Assembly (NCBI RefSeq): GCF_013373795.3
Contig: NZ_CP088022.1
Location: 8,253,501 to 8,317,500, forward strand
Reading direction: 5' to 3'
Source of the DNA: Bradyrhizobium quebecense
GTDB taxonomy: Bacteria; Pseudomonadota; Alphaproteobacteria; Rhizobiales; Xanthobacteraceae
DNA: 64,000 nt
The notes below the pieces were generated by a model. That model did no database searches. It saw only the letters and a program-made list of their open reading frames with translations, and was not told the DNA's origin. Made by a program: the position numbers and the translations under genes. How positions within the stretch are numbered: the first letter of the stretch is position 1; the number at the start of each line of letters is the position of its first letter. Shown here one piece after another: positions 44,430 through 53,696 of the stretch.

Positions 44430-45428
44430 TCAGCTCTTCTCGGGCTGGCGGGCGAGGCGCTCGAGCAGCCGCTTGATCTCGCGGTTCTGCTCGCCCTGGC
44501 CGTCGGCCCATTCGCGGATCATCTGCTGCTCGGTGCGCATATGCGCAACCAGACCCTGGATCGCCTCGGCAAGATTGGCCATCGCGGCCGTGGTGCTGCG
44601 GCCGCCGCCGCCGGCGCCACCTTCTTCGAAGGTCGCACGCAGCCGGTCGATGGCGCCCTGCAGGTCGGCACCGCCGACGCCGACGCCCTCGCCGGAAATG
44701 CCGCGCACGGTGGTGGCGAGCCAGTCCTCGAGGTCGGTGTAGAAGCGGTTCTGGGCCTGGCTCGATTGCAGGTCGAGGAAGCCGAGGATCAGCGAGCCGG
44801 CGAGGCCGAACAGCGAAGACGAGAACGAAATGCCCATGCCGCCGAGCGGCGCGGCGAGGCCCTCCTTCAGCGTATCGAACAGTGCGCCGGCGTCGCCGCC
44901 GACCTTGAGCCCGTCGATCACCTTGCCGACCGAGCCGACCGTCTCGATCAGGCCCCAAAAGGTGCCGAGCAGGCCGAGGAAGACCAGCAGGCCGGTCATG
45001 TAGCGCGAGATGTCGCGGGCTTCATCCAGGCGGGTTGCGATCGAATCGAGCAGATGCCGCATGGTCTGCTGCGAGATCGACATCCGCCCGGTGCGCTCGC
45101 CGCCGAGGATCGCGGCCATCGGGGCAAGCAGGGTCGGGCGGCGCTCGATCGCAAGGCCGGGATCGGCAATGCGGAAATTGTTGACCCAGGCGACCTCGGG
45201 ATACAGCCGGATCACCTGGCGGAACGCCAGGATGATACCGATCAGCAGCACCGCGCCGATCAGGGCGTTCAGCCCGGGATTGGCGAAGAAGGCGGTGACG
45301 ATCTGCTTGTACAGCACGACCCCGACCAGGCCGCAGAGCACCAGGAACACCAGCATCCGCACCAGGAAGATCCTGGGCGAGGACAGCTTGCTCAGTTCGA
45401 TCTCCATCTCGGAGCGGGAAGGGGGCAT
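44430..45428 (-). CDS. MotA/TolQ/ExbB-like proton channel protein
   Basis: 332 residues with two N-terminal membrane segments (about 21-65) and a second pair in GLLVFLGLLGTFWGLI and GMGISFSSSLFGLAGSLILG, the MotA/TolQ signature. The tail is a coiled coil ending in RLARQPEK. With the MotB-like protein it could make a proton-driven stator not tied to the flagellum. The start is uncertain: ATG 45428 is preferred over upstream ATGs at 45476 and 45458. Confidence 0.82.
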   Translation of the reverse strand: MPPSRSEMEIELSKLSSPRIFLVRMLVFLVLCGLVGVVLYKQIVTAFFANPGLNALIGAVLLIGIILAFRQVIRLYPEVAWVNNFRIADPGLAIERRPTLLAPMAAILGGERTGRMSISQQTMRHLLDSIATRLDEARDISRYMTGLLVFLGLLGTFWGLIETVGSVGKVIDGLKVGGDAGALFDTLKEGLAAPLGGMGISFSSSLFGLAGSLILGFLDLQSSQAQNRFYTDLEDWLATTVRGISGEGVGVGGADLQGAIDRLRATFEEGGAGGGGRSTTAAMANLAEAIQGLVAHMRTEQQMIREWADGQGEQNREIKRLLERLARQPEKS

Positions 45429-45969
45429 TGCCGGGTCATCCGTTCGCGAAGGCCGCATCTGCCAGCAATATGGCACAGCGGCGGAGTGAGGAAAGCCGAA
45501 TCCAAAGGCGGACCGCAGAACCTTGGGTTGAGACCGGGCAGAGTGTTGCCGCTTTGCGCAGCATTCCGGTGCTTCGGCGCATCAGCCTGTTCGGAAGGTG
45601 CCAATCCCACGCGTGGGTCGCGAGACGAACTCGGGTTGCACGCATCGCTGGGCGAGGCGCGCCGCGATCGGCGATTCGCGCGCCGCGCATTACGACTTTG
45701 CAATCTGCGGCATTCCCGCACAGGCAGAGGCGTATTCCCGCTCACGCAGTCCTTAACGCATTCCCACAGCCTGCGATGGAACCCGCTCACAATGCAGTGA
45801 CCCGATAAAACATGTTGCGAAATCAGGGCGATAGCGTTCTGTGACAATGAGCCGCCGAAATACGCATTGCGTCGCAGCAACGAGATTTTATTTTCACCCC
45901 AGCAACGCGAGCGCTGTCGCCGTGACACCGCCGTTCGTTTGTTCAAATCTCTCAGGGGCGATCATCTCA
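45429..45969. other. Intergenic region upstream of the efflux operon
   Basis: About 540 bases between divergent transcripts. No regulator gene, hairpin or repeat is recognised. Several frames are open because of the GC bias, but none is convincing. Confidence 0.45.
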
Positions 45970-47172
45970 ATGTCTGGACTTCGCGCGCAATCGGCATGCA
46001 TTGCTCTGATGCTGGCCGTGACGGCGCCACTGCTTGCTGGCTGCGACGAACCGAATTCGGCAACCGCCGCCGTACAAGCACCCGAGCCGGACGTCAGTGT
46101 CGTCACTGTGAAGCAGCAGGCGCGCGCGATGGTGCGCGAGCTGCCGGGCCGCGTCGCGCCGACCCGCGTCTCCGAGGTGCGCCCGCGCGTCTCGGGCATC
46201 GTCGTCAACCGCATGTTCCATCAGGGCAGCGAGGTGAAGGTCGGCGATCCGCTGTACCAGATCGATCCGCGCCCGTTCGAAGTCGAATTGCAGTCGACCG
46301 AGGCGGCGCTGGCGCGCGCCAAGGCGGTGCTCGAGCAGACCTCGCTGCAGGCCCGCCGTATCGCCACCCTCACCAACCAGCGCGCGACCTCGGAGGCCGA
46401 GAACGAGAAGGCGATCGCCAACCTGAAGCAGGCCGAAGCCGACGTGCAGGGTCGCGAGGCCGACGTCGCGCGTGCCAAGCTCAATCTGGACTATGCGACG
46501 ATCCGTGCGCCGATCGACGGCATCATCGGTGCTGCGGTCATCAGCGAAGGCGCGCTGGTCGTGCAGAACGACGCCGCGAGCCTTGCGACCATCCAGCAGC
46601 TCGATCCGATCTATGCCGACTTCCAGCAGTCGGTCACCGAGATGAACCAGCTACGTCGCGCCTTCGAGAGCGGCGATCTCGACCGCATCGAGGCCGACGC
46701 GATGAAGGTGCGTCTCGTGCTCGACGACGGCTCGATCTATCCGCTGCCGGGCAAGCTGTTGTTCTCCGAGGCCAAGGTCGACGCCCATACCGGACAGGTC
46801 ACCCTGCGCGGTGAGTTCCCGAATCCGAAGCGCGTCCTGCTGCCGGGCATGTATGTCCGCGTGCAGATCGAGCAGGGCATCGACAGCGATGCGATCGCCG
46901 TGCCGCAGCAGGCGATCCAGCGCAATGGCGGCGGCGGCAGCGAGGTGTTCGTCGTCAAGGGCGACAATCACGTCGCGGTGCAGCCGGTGCGTACCGGCTC
47001 GCTGCAGGGCGGCTCCTGGTTCGTGACCGAAGGCCTCAAGGCCGGCGACAAGGTCGTCGTCGAGGGGTTCCAGAAATTTGCCGCCGGCGACAAGGTGCGG
47101 CCGCTGGCCTGGCGTGAGATCGACGCGGCTGCAGCGCCGGATTCGCAGCAAACCGCGCACGCGGTGCGGTGA
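45970..47172 (+). CDS. RND efflux periplasmic adaptor (lipoprotein)
   Basis: 400 residues. The N-terminus is a lipoprotein signal ending LLAGC (Cys25). Then follow a beta-barrel/lipoyl part (GRVAPTRVSEVRPRVSGIV, DPLYQIDPRPFE), a long hairpin coiled coil, and RAPIDGIIG with VLLPGMYVRV further on. The MexA/AcrA family bridges the RND pump to an outer-membrane channel. ATG 45970 starts the lipobox; it overlaps nothing upstream. The pump gene follows after 6 bases. Confidence 0.93.
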   Translation: MSGLRAQSACIALMLAVTAPLLAGCDEPNSATAAVQAPEPDVSVVTVKQQARAMVRELPGRVAPTRVSEVRPRVSGIVVNRMFHQGSEVKVGDPLYQIDPRPFEVELQSTEAALARAKAVLEQTSLQARRIATLTNQRATSEAENEKAIANLKQAEADVQGREADVARAKLNLDYATIRAPIDGIIGAAVISEGALVVQNDAASLATIQQLDPIYADFQQSVTEMNQLRRAFESGDLDRIEADAMKVRLVLDDGSIYPLPGKLLFSEAKVDAHTGQVTLRGEFPNPKRVLLPGMYVRVQIEQGIDSDAIAVPQQAIQRNGGGGSEVFVVKGDNHVAVQPVRTGSLQGGSWFVTEGLKAGDKVVVEGFQKFAAGDKVRPLAWREIDAAAAPDSQQTAHAVR

Positions 47173-47178
47173 TCCGAC

Positions 47179-50100
47179 ATGCCCAGCTTCTTCATCGACA
47201 GGCCGATCTTCGCCTGGGTCGTCGCGCTGTTCATCTGTTTGGTCGGTGCGATCTCGATTCCACTGCTCGCGGTCGCGCAGTACCCGATCATCGCGCCGCC
47301 CTCGATCTCGATCTCGACGAGCTATCCCGGCGCATCGCCTGAAAACCTCTACAACAGCGTCACGCGGCTGATCGAGGAGGAGCTCAACGGCGCCGCCAAC
47401 ATCCTGAACTTCGAATCGACCTCCGACTCGCTCGGCCAGGTCGAGATCATCGCCAACTTCAAGCCGGGCACCGACACCAGCCAGGCCTCGGTCGAGGTGC
47501 AGAACCGCCTCAAGCGCGTCGAGGCGCGGTTGCCGCGCGCCGTGATTCAGCAGGGCATCCTGGTCGAGGAAGCCTCGTCCGCCGTGCTGCAGATCATCAC
47601 GCTGAACTCGACCGACGGCTCGCTGGATGAAGTGGGCCTCGGCGACTTCATGATCCGCAACGTGCTGGGCGAGGTGCGCCGCATCCCCGGCGTCGGCCGC
47701 GCCACGCTGTATTCGACCGAGCGCAGCCTGCGCATCTGGATCGATCCGGCCAAGCTGGTCGGTTATGGCCTGTCCGCCGACGACGTCAACAAGGCGATCA
47801 CGGCGCAGAACGCCCAAGTCGCCTCCGGCAGCATCGGCGCCGAGCCGAGCACGGACACGCAGAAGATCTCCGCGCAGGTCCTGGTGAAGGGCCAGCTCTC
47901 GTCGCCCGACGAGTTCGGTGCGATCATCCTGCGCGCGAACCCCGACGGCTCGACGGTCCGCCTGCGCGACGTCGCGCGGATCGAGATCGGCGGCCTCAGC
48001 TACCAGTTCAACACCCGTCTCGACGGCAAGCCGACCGCCGGACTCTCGGTGCTGCTGTCGCCGAAGGGCAATGCGCTGGCGACCGCGAGCGCGGTCGAAG
48101 CCAAGATGAAGGAGCTGTCGCGCTTCTTCCCGGCCAATATCTCCTACGAAATTCCCTACAACATCACGCCCGTCGTGAAGGCCTCGATCGAGAAGGTCCT
48201 GATGACGCTGGTCGAGGCGGTGGTGCTGGTGTTCATCGTGATGTTCCTATTTCTACAGAACATCCGCTACACCATCATTCCGACCATCGTGGTTCCGGTG
48301 GCGTTGCTGGGCGCCTGCGCCACGCTGATGATCGCGGGCTTCTCGATCAACATGCTGACCATGTTCGGCATGGTGCTGGCGGTCGGCATCCTGGTCGACG
48401 ACGCCATCGTCGTGGTCGAGAACGTCGAGCGCATCATGGCCGAGGAGGGCCTGCCGCCGAAGGAAGCCACCAAGAAGGCGATGTCGCAGATATCAGGCGC
48501 CATCATCGGCATCACGCTGGTGCTGATGGCCGTGTTCGTGCCGATGGCGTTCTTCCCCGGCTCGGTCGGCATCATCTACCGCCAGTTCTCGGTCACCATG
48601 GTGGCGGCGATCGCGTTCTCGGCGCTGCTCGCGCTGTCGCTGACGCCGGCGCTGTGCGCGACGCTGCTCAAGCCGGTCGAGAAGGGCCACGGCCATGCCC
48701 GCAAGGGCGTGTTCGGCGCCTTCAATCGCGTGCTCGAGTCCAGCCGTGCCGGCTATGTCCGCACGGTGCAGGCCGGGCTGAAGCGCACCGGCCGCCTGAT
48801 GCTGATCTATCTCGTGTTGTTCGTAGGCGTCGCCTACGGCTTCGTGCGGCTGCCCGGCGGCTTCCTGCCGGTCGACGACCAGGGCTTCATCACGACCGAC
48901 GTGCAGACGCCGTCGGAGTCGTCCTATGCGCGCACCGAAGCTGCGGTCGAGCAGGTCGAGAAGTACCTGAAGGATCGCGCCGGCATCGAAAACGTCACGT
49001 TCCTCACCGGCTTCAGCTTCCTCGGCCAGGGCATGAACACCGCACAGGCCTTCATCACGCTGAAGGACTGGTCGGAGCGCGGCGCGAAGGATTCGGCTGC
49101 CGCCATCGTCGCCGATATCAACCGCGACCTGTCGTCGACGATCCGCGATGCCAGGATCTCGGCGCTGCAGCCGCCGCCGATCGACAACCTCGGCAACTCC
49201 TCGGGCTTCTCGTTCCGTCTGCAGGACCGTGGCCAGAAGGGCTATGCCGCGCTGATCGCAGCAAGCGACCGCCTGATTGCCGAGGCCAATGCCAGTCCCG
49301 TGTTGCAGAAGGTCTATGTCGAAGGCCTGCCGCCGGCGCCGCAGGTCAATCTGATGATCGACCGCGAGAAGGCCGGCGCGTTCGGTCTCACCTTCGAGGA
49401 CATCAACAACACGATCTCGACCAATCTCGGCTCGAACTACATCAACGACTTCCCGAACCGCGGGCGCATGCAGCGCGTCATCGTGCAGGCCGACAAGACC
49501 AGCCGCATGAACGCGGACGACATCCTCAATTACAACGTCAAGAACAGCCGTGGTCAGCTGGTGCCGTTCTCGGCCTTTGCCACCATCGAATGGTCGAAGG
49601 GGCCCACTCAAATTGCGGGCTTCAACTACTATCCGGCGGTGCGCATCTCCGGCGAGGCGAAGCCGGGCTTCACTTCGGGTGATGCGATCGCGGAGATGGA
49701 GCGGCTCGCCGACAAGCTGCCGCGCGGATTCGGCTACGAGTGGACCGGCCAGTCGCTGCAGGAGAAGCTGTCGGGCTCGCAGGCGCCGTTCCTGCTCGCA
49801 CTCTCGGTGCTGGTGGTATTCCTCCTGCTCGCCGCTCTCTATGAGAGCTGGACCATTCCGCTCGCGGTGCTGCTCACGATTCCGCTCGGCATTCTCGGCG
49901 CGGTGGTGGCCGCGACGCTGCGCGGGCTGTCGAACGACGTCTATTTCACAGTCGGCCTGATCACCATCATCGGCCTGGCCGCCAAGGACGCGATCCTGAT
50001 CATCGAGTTCGCCAAGGACCTGCGCGCGCAGGGCAAGCCGCTGGTCGAGGCGACCATCGAGGCTTGTAGCTTGCGCTTTCGCCCGATCCTGATGACCGGT

Positions 50101-50337
50101 CTCGCCTTCGTCTGCGGCGTGCTGCCGATGGCGATCGCCACCGGCGCCGGCGGCGCCAGCCAGCAGGCGCTCGGCACCTCGGTGATGGGCGGCATGATCG
50201 CCGTCGTGATCCTCGCGCTGCTCTTGGTGCCGGTGTTCTTCGTCAGCGTGCAGCGCGTGCTGGCCGGTGATCGCGAGAAGGCGCCCGACAACGCCGAAGC
50301 CTACGGCCCGCCCGCGCCGGCAAGGATCGGTCACTGA
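47179..50337 (+). CDS. RND multidrug efflux permease (HAE1 type)
   Basis: 1052 residues, full length for AcrB/MexB-like pumps. It starts PSFFIDRPIFAWV, has twelve membrane segments with GILVDDAIVVVENV carrying the paired Asp of the proton relay, and two large periplasmic loops. It exports drugs or other amphiphiles in exchange for protons. No outer-membrane channel gene or local regulator is nearby, so a distant TolC-like protein must serve it. Confidence 0.94.
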   Translation: MPSFFIDRPIFAWVVALFICLVGAISIPLLAVAQYPIIAPPSISISTSYPGASPENLYNSVTRLIEEELNGAANILNFESTSDSLGQVEIIANFKPGTDTSQASVEVQNRLKRVEARLPRAVIQQGILVEEASSAVLQIITLNSTDGSLDEVGLGDFMIRNVLGEVRRIPGVGRATLYSTERSLRIWIDPAKLVGYGLSADDVNKAITAQNAQVASGSIGAEPSTDTQKISAQVLVKGQLSSPDEFGAIILRANPDGSTVRLRDVARIEIGGLSYQFNTRLDGKPTAGLSVLLSPKGNALATASAVEAKMKELSRFFPANISYEIPYNITPVVKASIEKVLMTLVEAVVLVFIVMFLFLQNIRYTIIPTIVVPVALLGACATLMIAGFSINMLTMFGMVLAVGILVDDAIVVVENVERIMAEEGLPPKEATKKAMSQISGAIIGITLVLMAVFVPMAFFPGSVGIIYRQFSVTMVAAIAFSALLALSLTPALCATLLKPVEKGHGHARKGVFGAFNRVLESSRAGYVRTVQAGLKRTGRLMLIYLVLFVGVAYGFVRLPGGFLPVDDQGFITTDVQTPSESSYARTEAAVEQVEKYLKDRAGIENVTFLTGFSFLGQGMNTAQAFITLKDWSERGAKDSAAAIVADINRDLSSTIRDARISALQPPPIDNLGNSSGFSFRLQDRGQKGYAALIAASDRLIAEANASPVLQKVYVEGLPPAPQVNLMIDREKAGAFGLTFEDINNTISTNLGSNYINDFPNRGRMQRVIVQADKTSRMNADDILNYNVKNSRGQLVPFSAFATIEWSKGPTQIAGFNYYPAVRISGEAKPGFTSGDAIAEMERLADKLPRGFGYEWTGQSLQEKLSGSQAPFLLALSVLVVFLLLAALYESWTIPLAVLLTIPLGILGAVVAATLRGLSNDVYFTVGLITIIGLAAKDAILIIEFAKDLRAQGKPLVEATIEACSLRFRPILMTGLAFVCGVLPMAIATGAGGASQQALGTSVMGGMIAVVILALLLVPVFFVSVQRVLAGDREKAPDNAEAYGPPAPARIGH

Positions 50338-50453
50338 TGTCAGAGATCGGTGCCGATCGGATCGGCGGCTTGCCTTTGCGGCCTGGCCAATCCAAATTGC
50401 ATCTCTGGATTGAACGGGGAGCGTACAGGCAACCCGGGGATTGAGGGCATGTG

Positions 50454-51587
50454 ATGCGGCCGACCGATATTGCGATCTCGAATTATCGCTCCATTCGGCG
50501 GCTCCACATGCCCATTCAACCGCTGTCGGTCTTCGTCGGCGAGAACGGCGTCGGCAAATCCAATCTCTACAAGTCCCTGTCGTTGCTGCGCGACGCTGCG
50601 ACCGGCCGGATCACGCGCACGATCGCCGACGAGGGCGGATTGAACTCGGTCTGCTGGTCCGGCATCCGAAGGCGGGGTGAAGATGGGCGGTTGCGGTTGG
50701 AGGTCAGATTCGATCACGTCAACTACGCGATCGAGCTCGGACATCCGGGCCCGCTCGAGGCGGCATTTCCCGGCGAGCCGATGATCAAGTCCGAACGCAT
50801 CGAGGCGATCCACGGCAAGCGGAAAGTCCTGATGATGGAGCGGACCAATTCGCACGTCAGCGTCCGCGGCGAGAGCGGCGCCTGGAGCGAGCACAAGGAT
50901 GCGGTGCTGCCGTCGGAAACCGCGCTCGCGGATTTCCTCGACGGCAGAGCGTGCCCCGAAATCGACCTGATCCGAAACGCGCTGCAGAGCTGGCGCTTCT
51001 ATCACGATTTCCGCACCGATCCGGCGTCGCCGATCCGAAAGCCGTGTCTCGCGATCACGACGCCGTCGCTGAGCGCTGACGGCAGCGATCTGGCTGCCGC
51101 CTTGGCAACGCTCAGCGCGATCAGGCAAGATGCGGCCGACCTGCAGGATGCGATCGAGGACGCGTTCCCGGGCGCCGAGCTCCGGGCATGGGCGGACAAC
51201 GGGCGGTGCGAGTTTGAGCTGCGGCAAGCGGACGTGCCGCGTCCGTTCAAGGCACACGAACTATCCGACGGGACGCTGAAATATATCTGCCTGCTCGCCG
51301 TGTTCATGGGCTACCGGCTGCCGCCGTTCATCGCGCTGAACGAGCCCGAGACCAGCCTGCATCCATCGCTGCTGGCGCCGTTGGCCAGGCTGATCGCCAA
51401 GGCGTCGCGCCGCGCCGACATCTGGATCGTCACCCATTCGGAACCTCTGATGGAGGCGCTGCGAAGCGAGAGTTCGGTCCCGCTGCGCCGGGTGGTCAAG
51501 GCGAAGGGCGCCACCACCATCGAGGGCCTGACGCTCGGCGGCGAATTTCGTGACGGTCGAGACGACGACGAAGATGACGACGATTAG
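50454..51587 (+). CDS. COG4637-type AAA_21 ATPase
   Basis: 377 residues with the ABC/RecF-like ATPase elements: NYRSIRRL start, Walker A GENGVGKSN, signature ELSDGTLKY, Walker B FIALNEPETSLHP and H-loop VTHSEPL. The C-terminus is a strikingly acidic tail of Asp and Glu. No TOPRIM or nuclease domain is attached and no effector gene is adjacent, so a defence role cannot be claimed. ATG 50454 is preferred over GTG 50451. It overlaps the convergent monophosphatase by four bases. Confidence 0.8.
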   Translation: MRPTDIAISNYRSIRRLHMPIQPLSVFVGENGVGKSNLYKSLSLLRDAATGRITRTIADEGGLNSVCWSGIRRRGEDGRLRLEVRFDHVNYAIELGHPGPLEAAFPGEPMIKSERIEAIHGKRKVLMMERTNSHVSVRGESGAWSEHKDAVLPSETALADFLDGRACPEIDLIRNALQSWRFYHDFRTDPASPIRKPCLAITTPSLSADGSDLAAALATLSAIRQDAADLQDAIEDAFPGAELRAWADNGRCEFELRQADVPRPFKAHELSDGTLKYICLLAVFMGYRLPPFIALNEPETSLHPSLLAPLARLIAKASRRADIWIVTHSEPLMEALRSESSVPLRRVVKAKGATTIEGLTLGGEFRDGRDDDEDDDD

Positions 51588-52396
51588 ATCGCGCCGTCGC
51601 GCAATTGCCCGAGCGGCTTCAGGATCTTGATCAGCTCGCCGTGCACGAATTCGTTGCCGCAGACGACGTGGCCGGTCTGCAGCGGGTCGTCACTGCCCTG
51701 GATGCCGGAGACGGTGCCGCCGGCTTCGCGGACCATCAGCAGGCCGGCGGCGACGTCCCAGGCTTGCAGATTGCGCTCCCAATAGCCGTCGAGCCGGCCG
51801 GCGGCGACGAAGGCGAGGTCGAGCGAGGCAGCGCCGAAGCGGCGGAAGCCCGCGACCTTGTTCTGCAGCGCGGCCATTTCCTGCAGCGCCAGCTGGTGGT
51901 TGCCGCGGCCGATATGCGGCAGGCCGCAGGCGACCACGCATTCGTTGAGCTGGCGGCGGCCGGCGACGCGCAGCCGCTGGTCGTTGAGGAACGCGCCCTT
52001 GCCGCGCTCGGCGATGTAGAGCTCGTCATTGGCAGGATTGTAGATCACGCCCGCGATGATCGTGTCTTCGCGCTGGAGCCCGATCGAGATCGCGAATTGC
52101 GGGATACCGTGCAGGAAGTTGGTGGTGCCGTCCAAGGGATCGACGATCCAGGTGTGGCTCTTGTCCGAGCCCTCGCGCTTGCCGCCTTCCTCTCCGAGGA
52201 ACCCGTAGCCGGGCCGGGCCTTTTCGAGATCGGTGTAGAGCATCTCCTCGGCGCGCTTGTCGGCGAGCGAGACGAAGTTCGCCGGCCCCTTCAGCGACAC
52301 CTGGAGGTGTTCGATCTCGCCGAGGTCGCGCTTGAGGCTGCGGCCGGCGCGGCGCGCGGCCTTGACCATGACATTGATGAGGGCGGAGTAGAGCAT
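51584..52396 (-). CDS. Inositol monophosphatase family protein
   Basis: 270 residues of the IMPase/SuhB family: metal-binding GEEGGK, WIVDPLDGTTNF and QAWDVAAG. It dephosphorylates myo-inositol phosphates or related sugar phosphates in a Mg-dependent way. ATG 52396 is chosen because the product then starts MLYSALINVMVKAARRAG like SuhB. It is the last gene of the minus-strand carbon cluster, separated from the SEL1 gene by a repeat. Confidence 0.92.
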   Translation of the reverse strand: MLYSALINVMVKAARRAGRSLKRDLGEIEHLQVSLKGPANFVSLADKRAEEMLYTDLEKARPGYGFLGEEGGKREGSDKSHTWIVDPLDGTTNFLHGIPQFAISIGLQREDTIIAGVIYNPANDELYIAERGKGAFLNDQRLRVAGRRQLNECVVACGLPHIGRGNHQLALQEMAALQNKVAGFRRFGAASLDLAFVAAGRLDGYWERNLQAWDVAAGLLMVREAGGTVSGIQGSDDPLQTGHVVCGNEFVHGELIKILKPLGQLRDGAI

Positions 52397-52445
52397 GATG
52401 AACGGCTTCTTTGCGATTGTGCTGGAGGACCGGCCCAAGCGTGGT

Positions 52446-52552
52446 CCCGTCATCCTGAGGAGCGCGGACCGCGCGTCTCGAAGGATGAACGGCCACCAGC
52501 CGGGCCGTTCATCCTTCGAGGCTCGCTCCGCTCGCACCTCAGGATGACGGGG
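52446..52552. repeat. Palindromic repeat, family A copy 4
   Basis: CCCGTCATCCTGAGGAGCG ... CCTCAGGATGACGGGG; the right half is almost the same as the copy at 24019. Confidence 0.8.
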
Positions 52553-52615
52553 CGGGAGGGGCACTGCCTTGGATTGCCGGACTGGGTGCCCTCTGGAGGC
52601 CGCCCCGTCAAGGCG

Positions 52616-53689
52616 TCATTTGACGTTGTTTCCGATCCATTTTCGCGCGGCTGCCTCGCCCTTGGCGCGGTCTTCCGGGCTCATATCGGCAAGGATGTCG
52701 TCGAGATCGGGGTCACCCTTGCCGGCCGTCTTGGCGACCGTGTGCCATTTCAGCGCCTCGACCTTGTCCACCGGGGCTCCGGCGCCGGTCGCCAGCACGT
52801 GGGCGAGGCGGTTTTGCGCGATCGCGCTGTTCTGCCGGGCCGCCTTGCGCAGCAGCGCCACCGCCGCCGGCACGTTCCGCGGCGTGCCGGCGCCGTTGTA
52901 GAGCGCGATGGCATATTCTACCTCGGCATCGACATTGTCGGCCAGCGAGGCGGCCTGCAGCAGGCGGGCCGCCTTTTCGAGGTCCTTCGGCACGCCGGTG
53001 CCTTCCTTGTAGAAGGTCGCGAGCGCGTATTGCGCCTCGGGGCTGCCGGCGTCCGCGGCCATCCGCAACAGCTCGGCGGAGCGCCTGAGGTCCTGCGGCA
53101 GGGTCTGGCCGTCGAGATAGAGCAGCGCGAGATTGTAGGCCGCCTTGGGTTCGCCGAGCTTGGCCGACGAGGCCAGCAGCTTGACCGCGGAATCCTTGTC
53201 CACCGCGCCGCCACGGCCCGCGATTCGCATCATGGCGAGGGCGAACATCGCCTCACGGTCGCCGGCATCCGATGCGCGCTTGTACCAGTCGTCCGCCTTG
53301 ACGTAGTCGCGCTTGACGCCGAGCCCGTTGGCATAGAGCTCGCCCAGCATCGTCATTGCTTTGGTATCGTTGTTGTTCTGGGCGCGGACCATCGCCAGCT
53401 CGAACGCGGTCTTGTACATGCCGCGCTGATAGGCGCCATAGACGAGATCGACATTGGGATCGTCCGGCGTCGGGGTCGGCGAGGGCGTCGGGGTGGCCGT
53501 TGGTGTGGCGGCGGGCTTCGGCGCGGGCTTCTTCGCGGCGGGCGCATGCACCTTCGGCTTCTCTTTCGGCGCCTCCTTCTTCGCGGGCGGCGGCGTCTGT
53601 GCCGGCGGCGTGATCGAGAGCTGCGCCATCGCGCCGCTCGTCAGCATCATGCAGCCGAGCGCAACACCTATCGGACGCAGGCGGTTCAT
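52616..53689 (-). CDS. Secreted SEL1-repeat protein
   Basis: 357 residues. After a signal peptide (PIGVALGCMMLTSGAMAQ) comes a Pro/Lys/Ala/Thr linker of about sixty residues, then some six SEL1 repeats of 36 residues with the A-x-x-x-LG-x-x-Y-x-x-G pattern, for example GELYANGLGVKRDYVKADDWY. SEL1 proteins are scaffolds for protein complexes, here probably in the periplasm. The ATG lies 8 bases from the end of the ThiE-like gene, so the two are co-transcribed. Confidence 0.85.
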   Translation of the reverse strand: MNRLRPIGVALGCMMLTSGAMAQLSITPPAQTPPPAKKEAPKEKPKVHAPAAKKPAPKPAATPTATPTPSPTPTPDDPNVDLVYGAYQRGMYKTAFELAMVRAQNNNDTKAMTMLGELYANGLGVKRDYVKADDWYKRASDAGDREAMFALAMMRIAGRGGAVDKDSAVKLLASSAKLGEPKAAYNLALLYLDGQTLPQDLRRSAELLRMAADAGSPEAQYALATFYKEGTGVPKDLEKAARLLQAASLADNVDAEVEYAIALYNGAGTPRNVPAAVALLRKAARQNSAIAQNRLAHVLATGAGAPVDKVEALKWHTVAKTAGKGDPDLDDILADMSPEDRAKGEAAARKWIGNNVK

Positions 53690-53696
53690 TCCGGCG

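Noticed and set aside
42990..45428. Zorya-like defence system (MotA-like plus MotB/OmpA-like genes)
   Set aside because: No ZorC, ZorD or ZorE gene is present, a VOC gene interrupts the pair, and the surroundings are ordinary chromosome. A non-flagellar stator of the envelope fits better.
43209..45800. An 863-codon open frame antisense to the stator genes
   Set aside because: It is a shadow of high GC at third codon positions of the MotA-like, VOC and MotB-like genes; the sequence is Arg/Gly/His-rich with no domain.
48493..50334. A 613-codon open frame antisense to the RND permease
   Set aside because: The permease is full length with all family features; this frame is rich in Arg, Asp and His and is a shadow.
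45970..50337. A novel efflux system
   Set aside because: The adaptor and permease are standard HAE1-RND proteins; only the lack of a local outer-membrane channel is notable and that is common.
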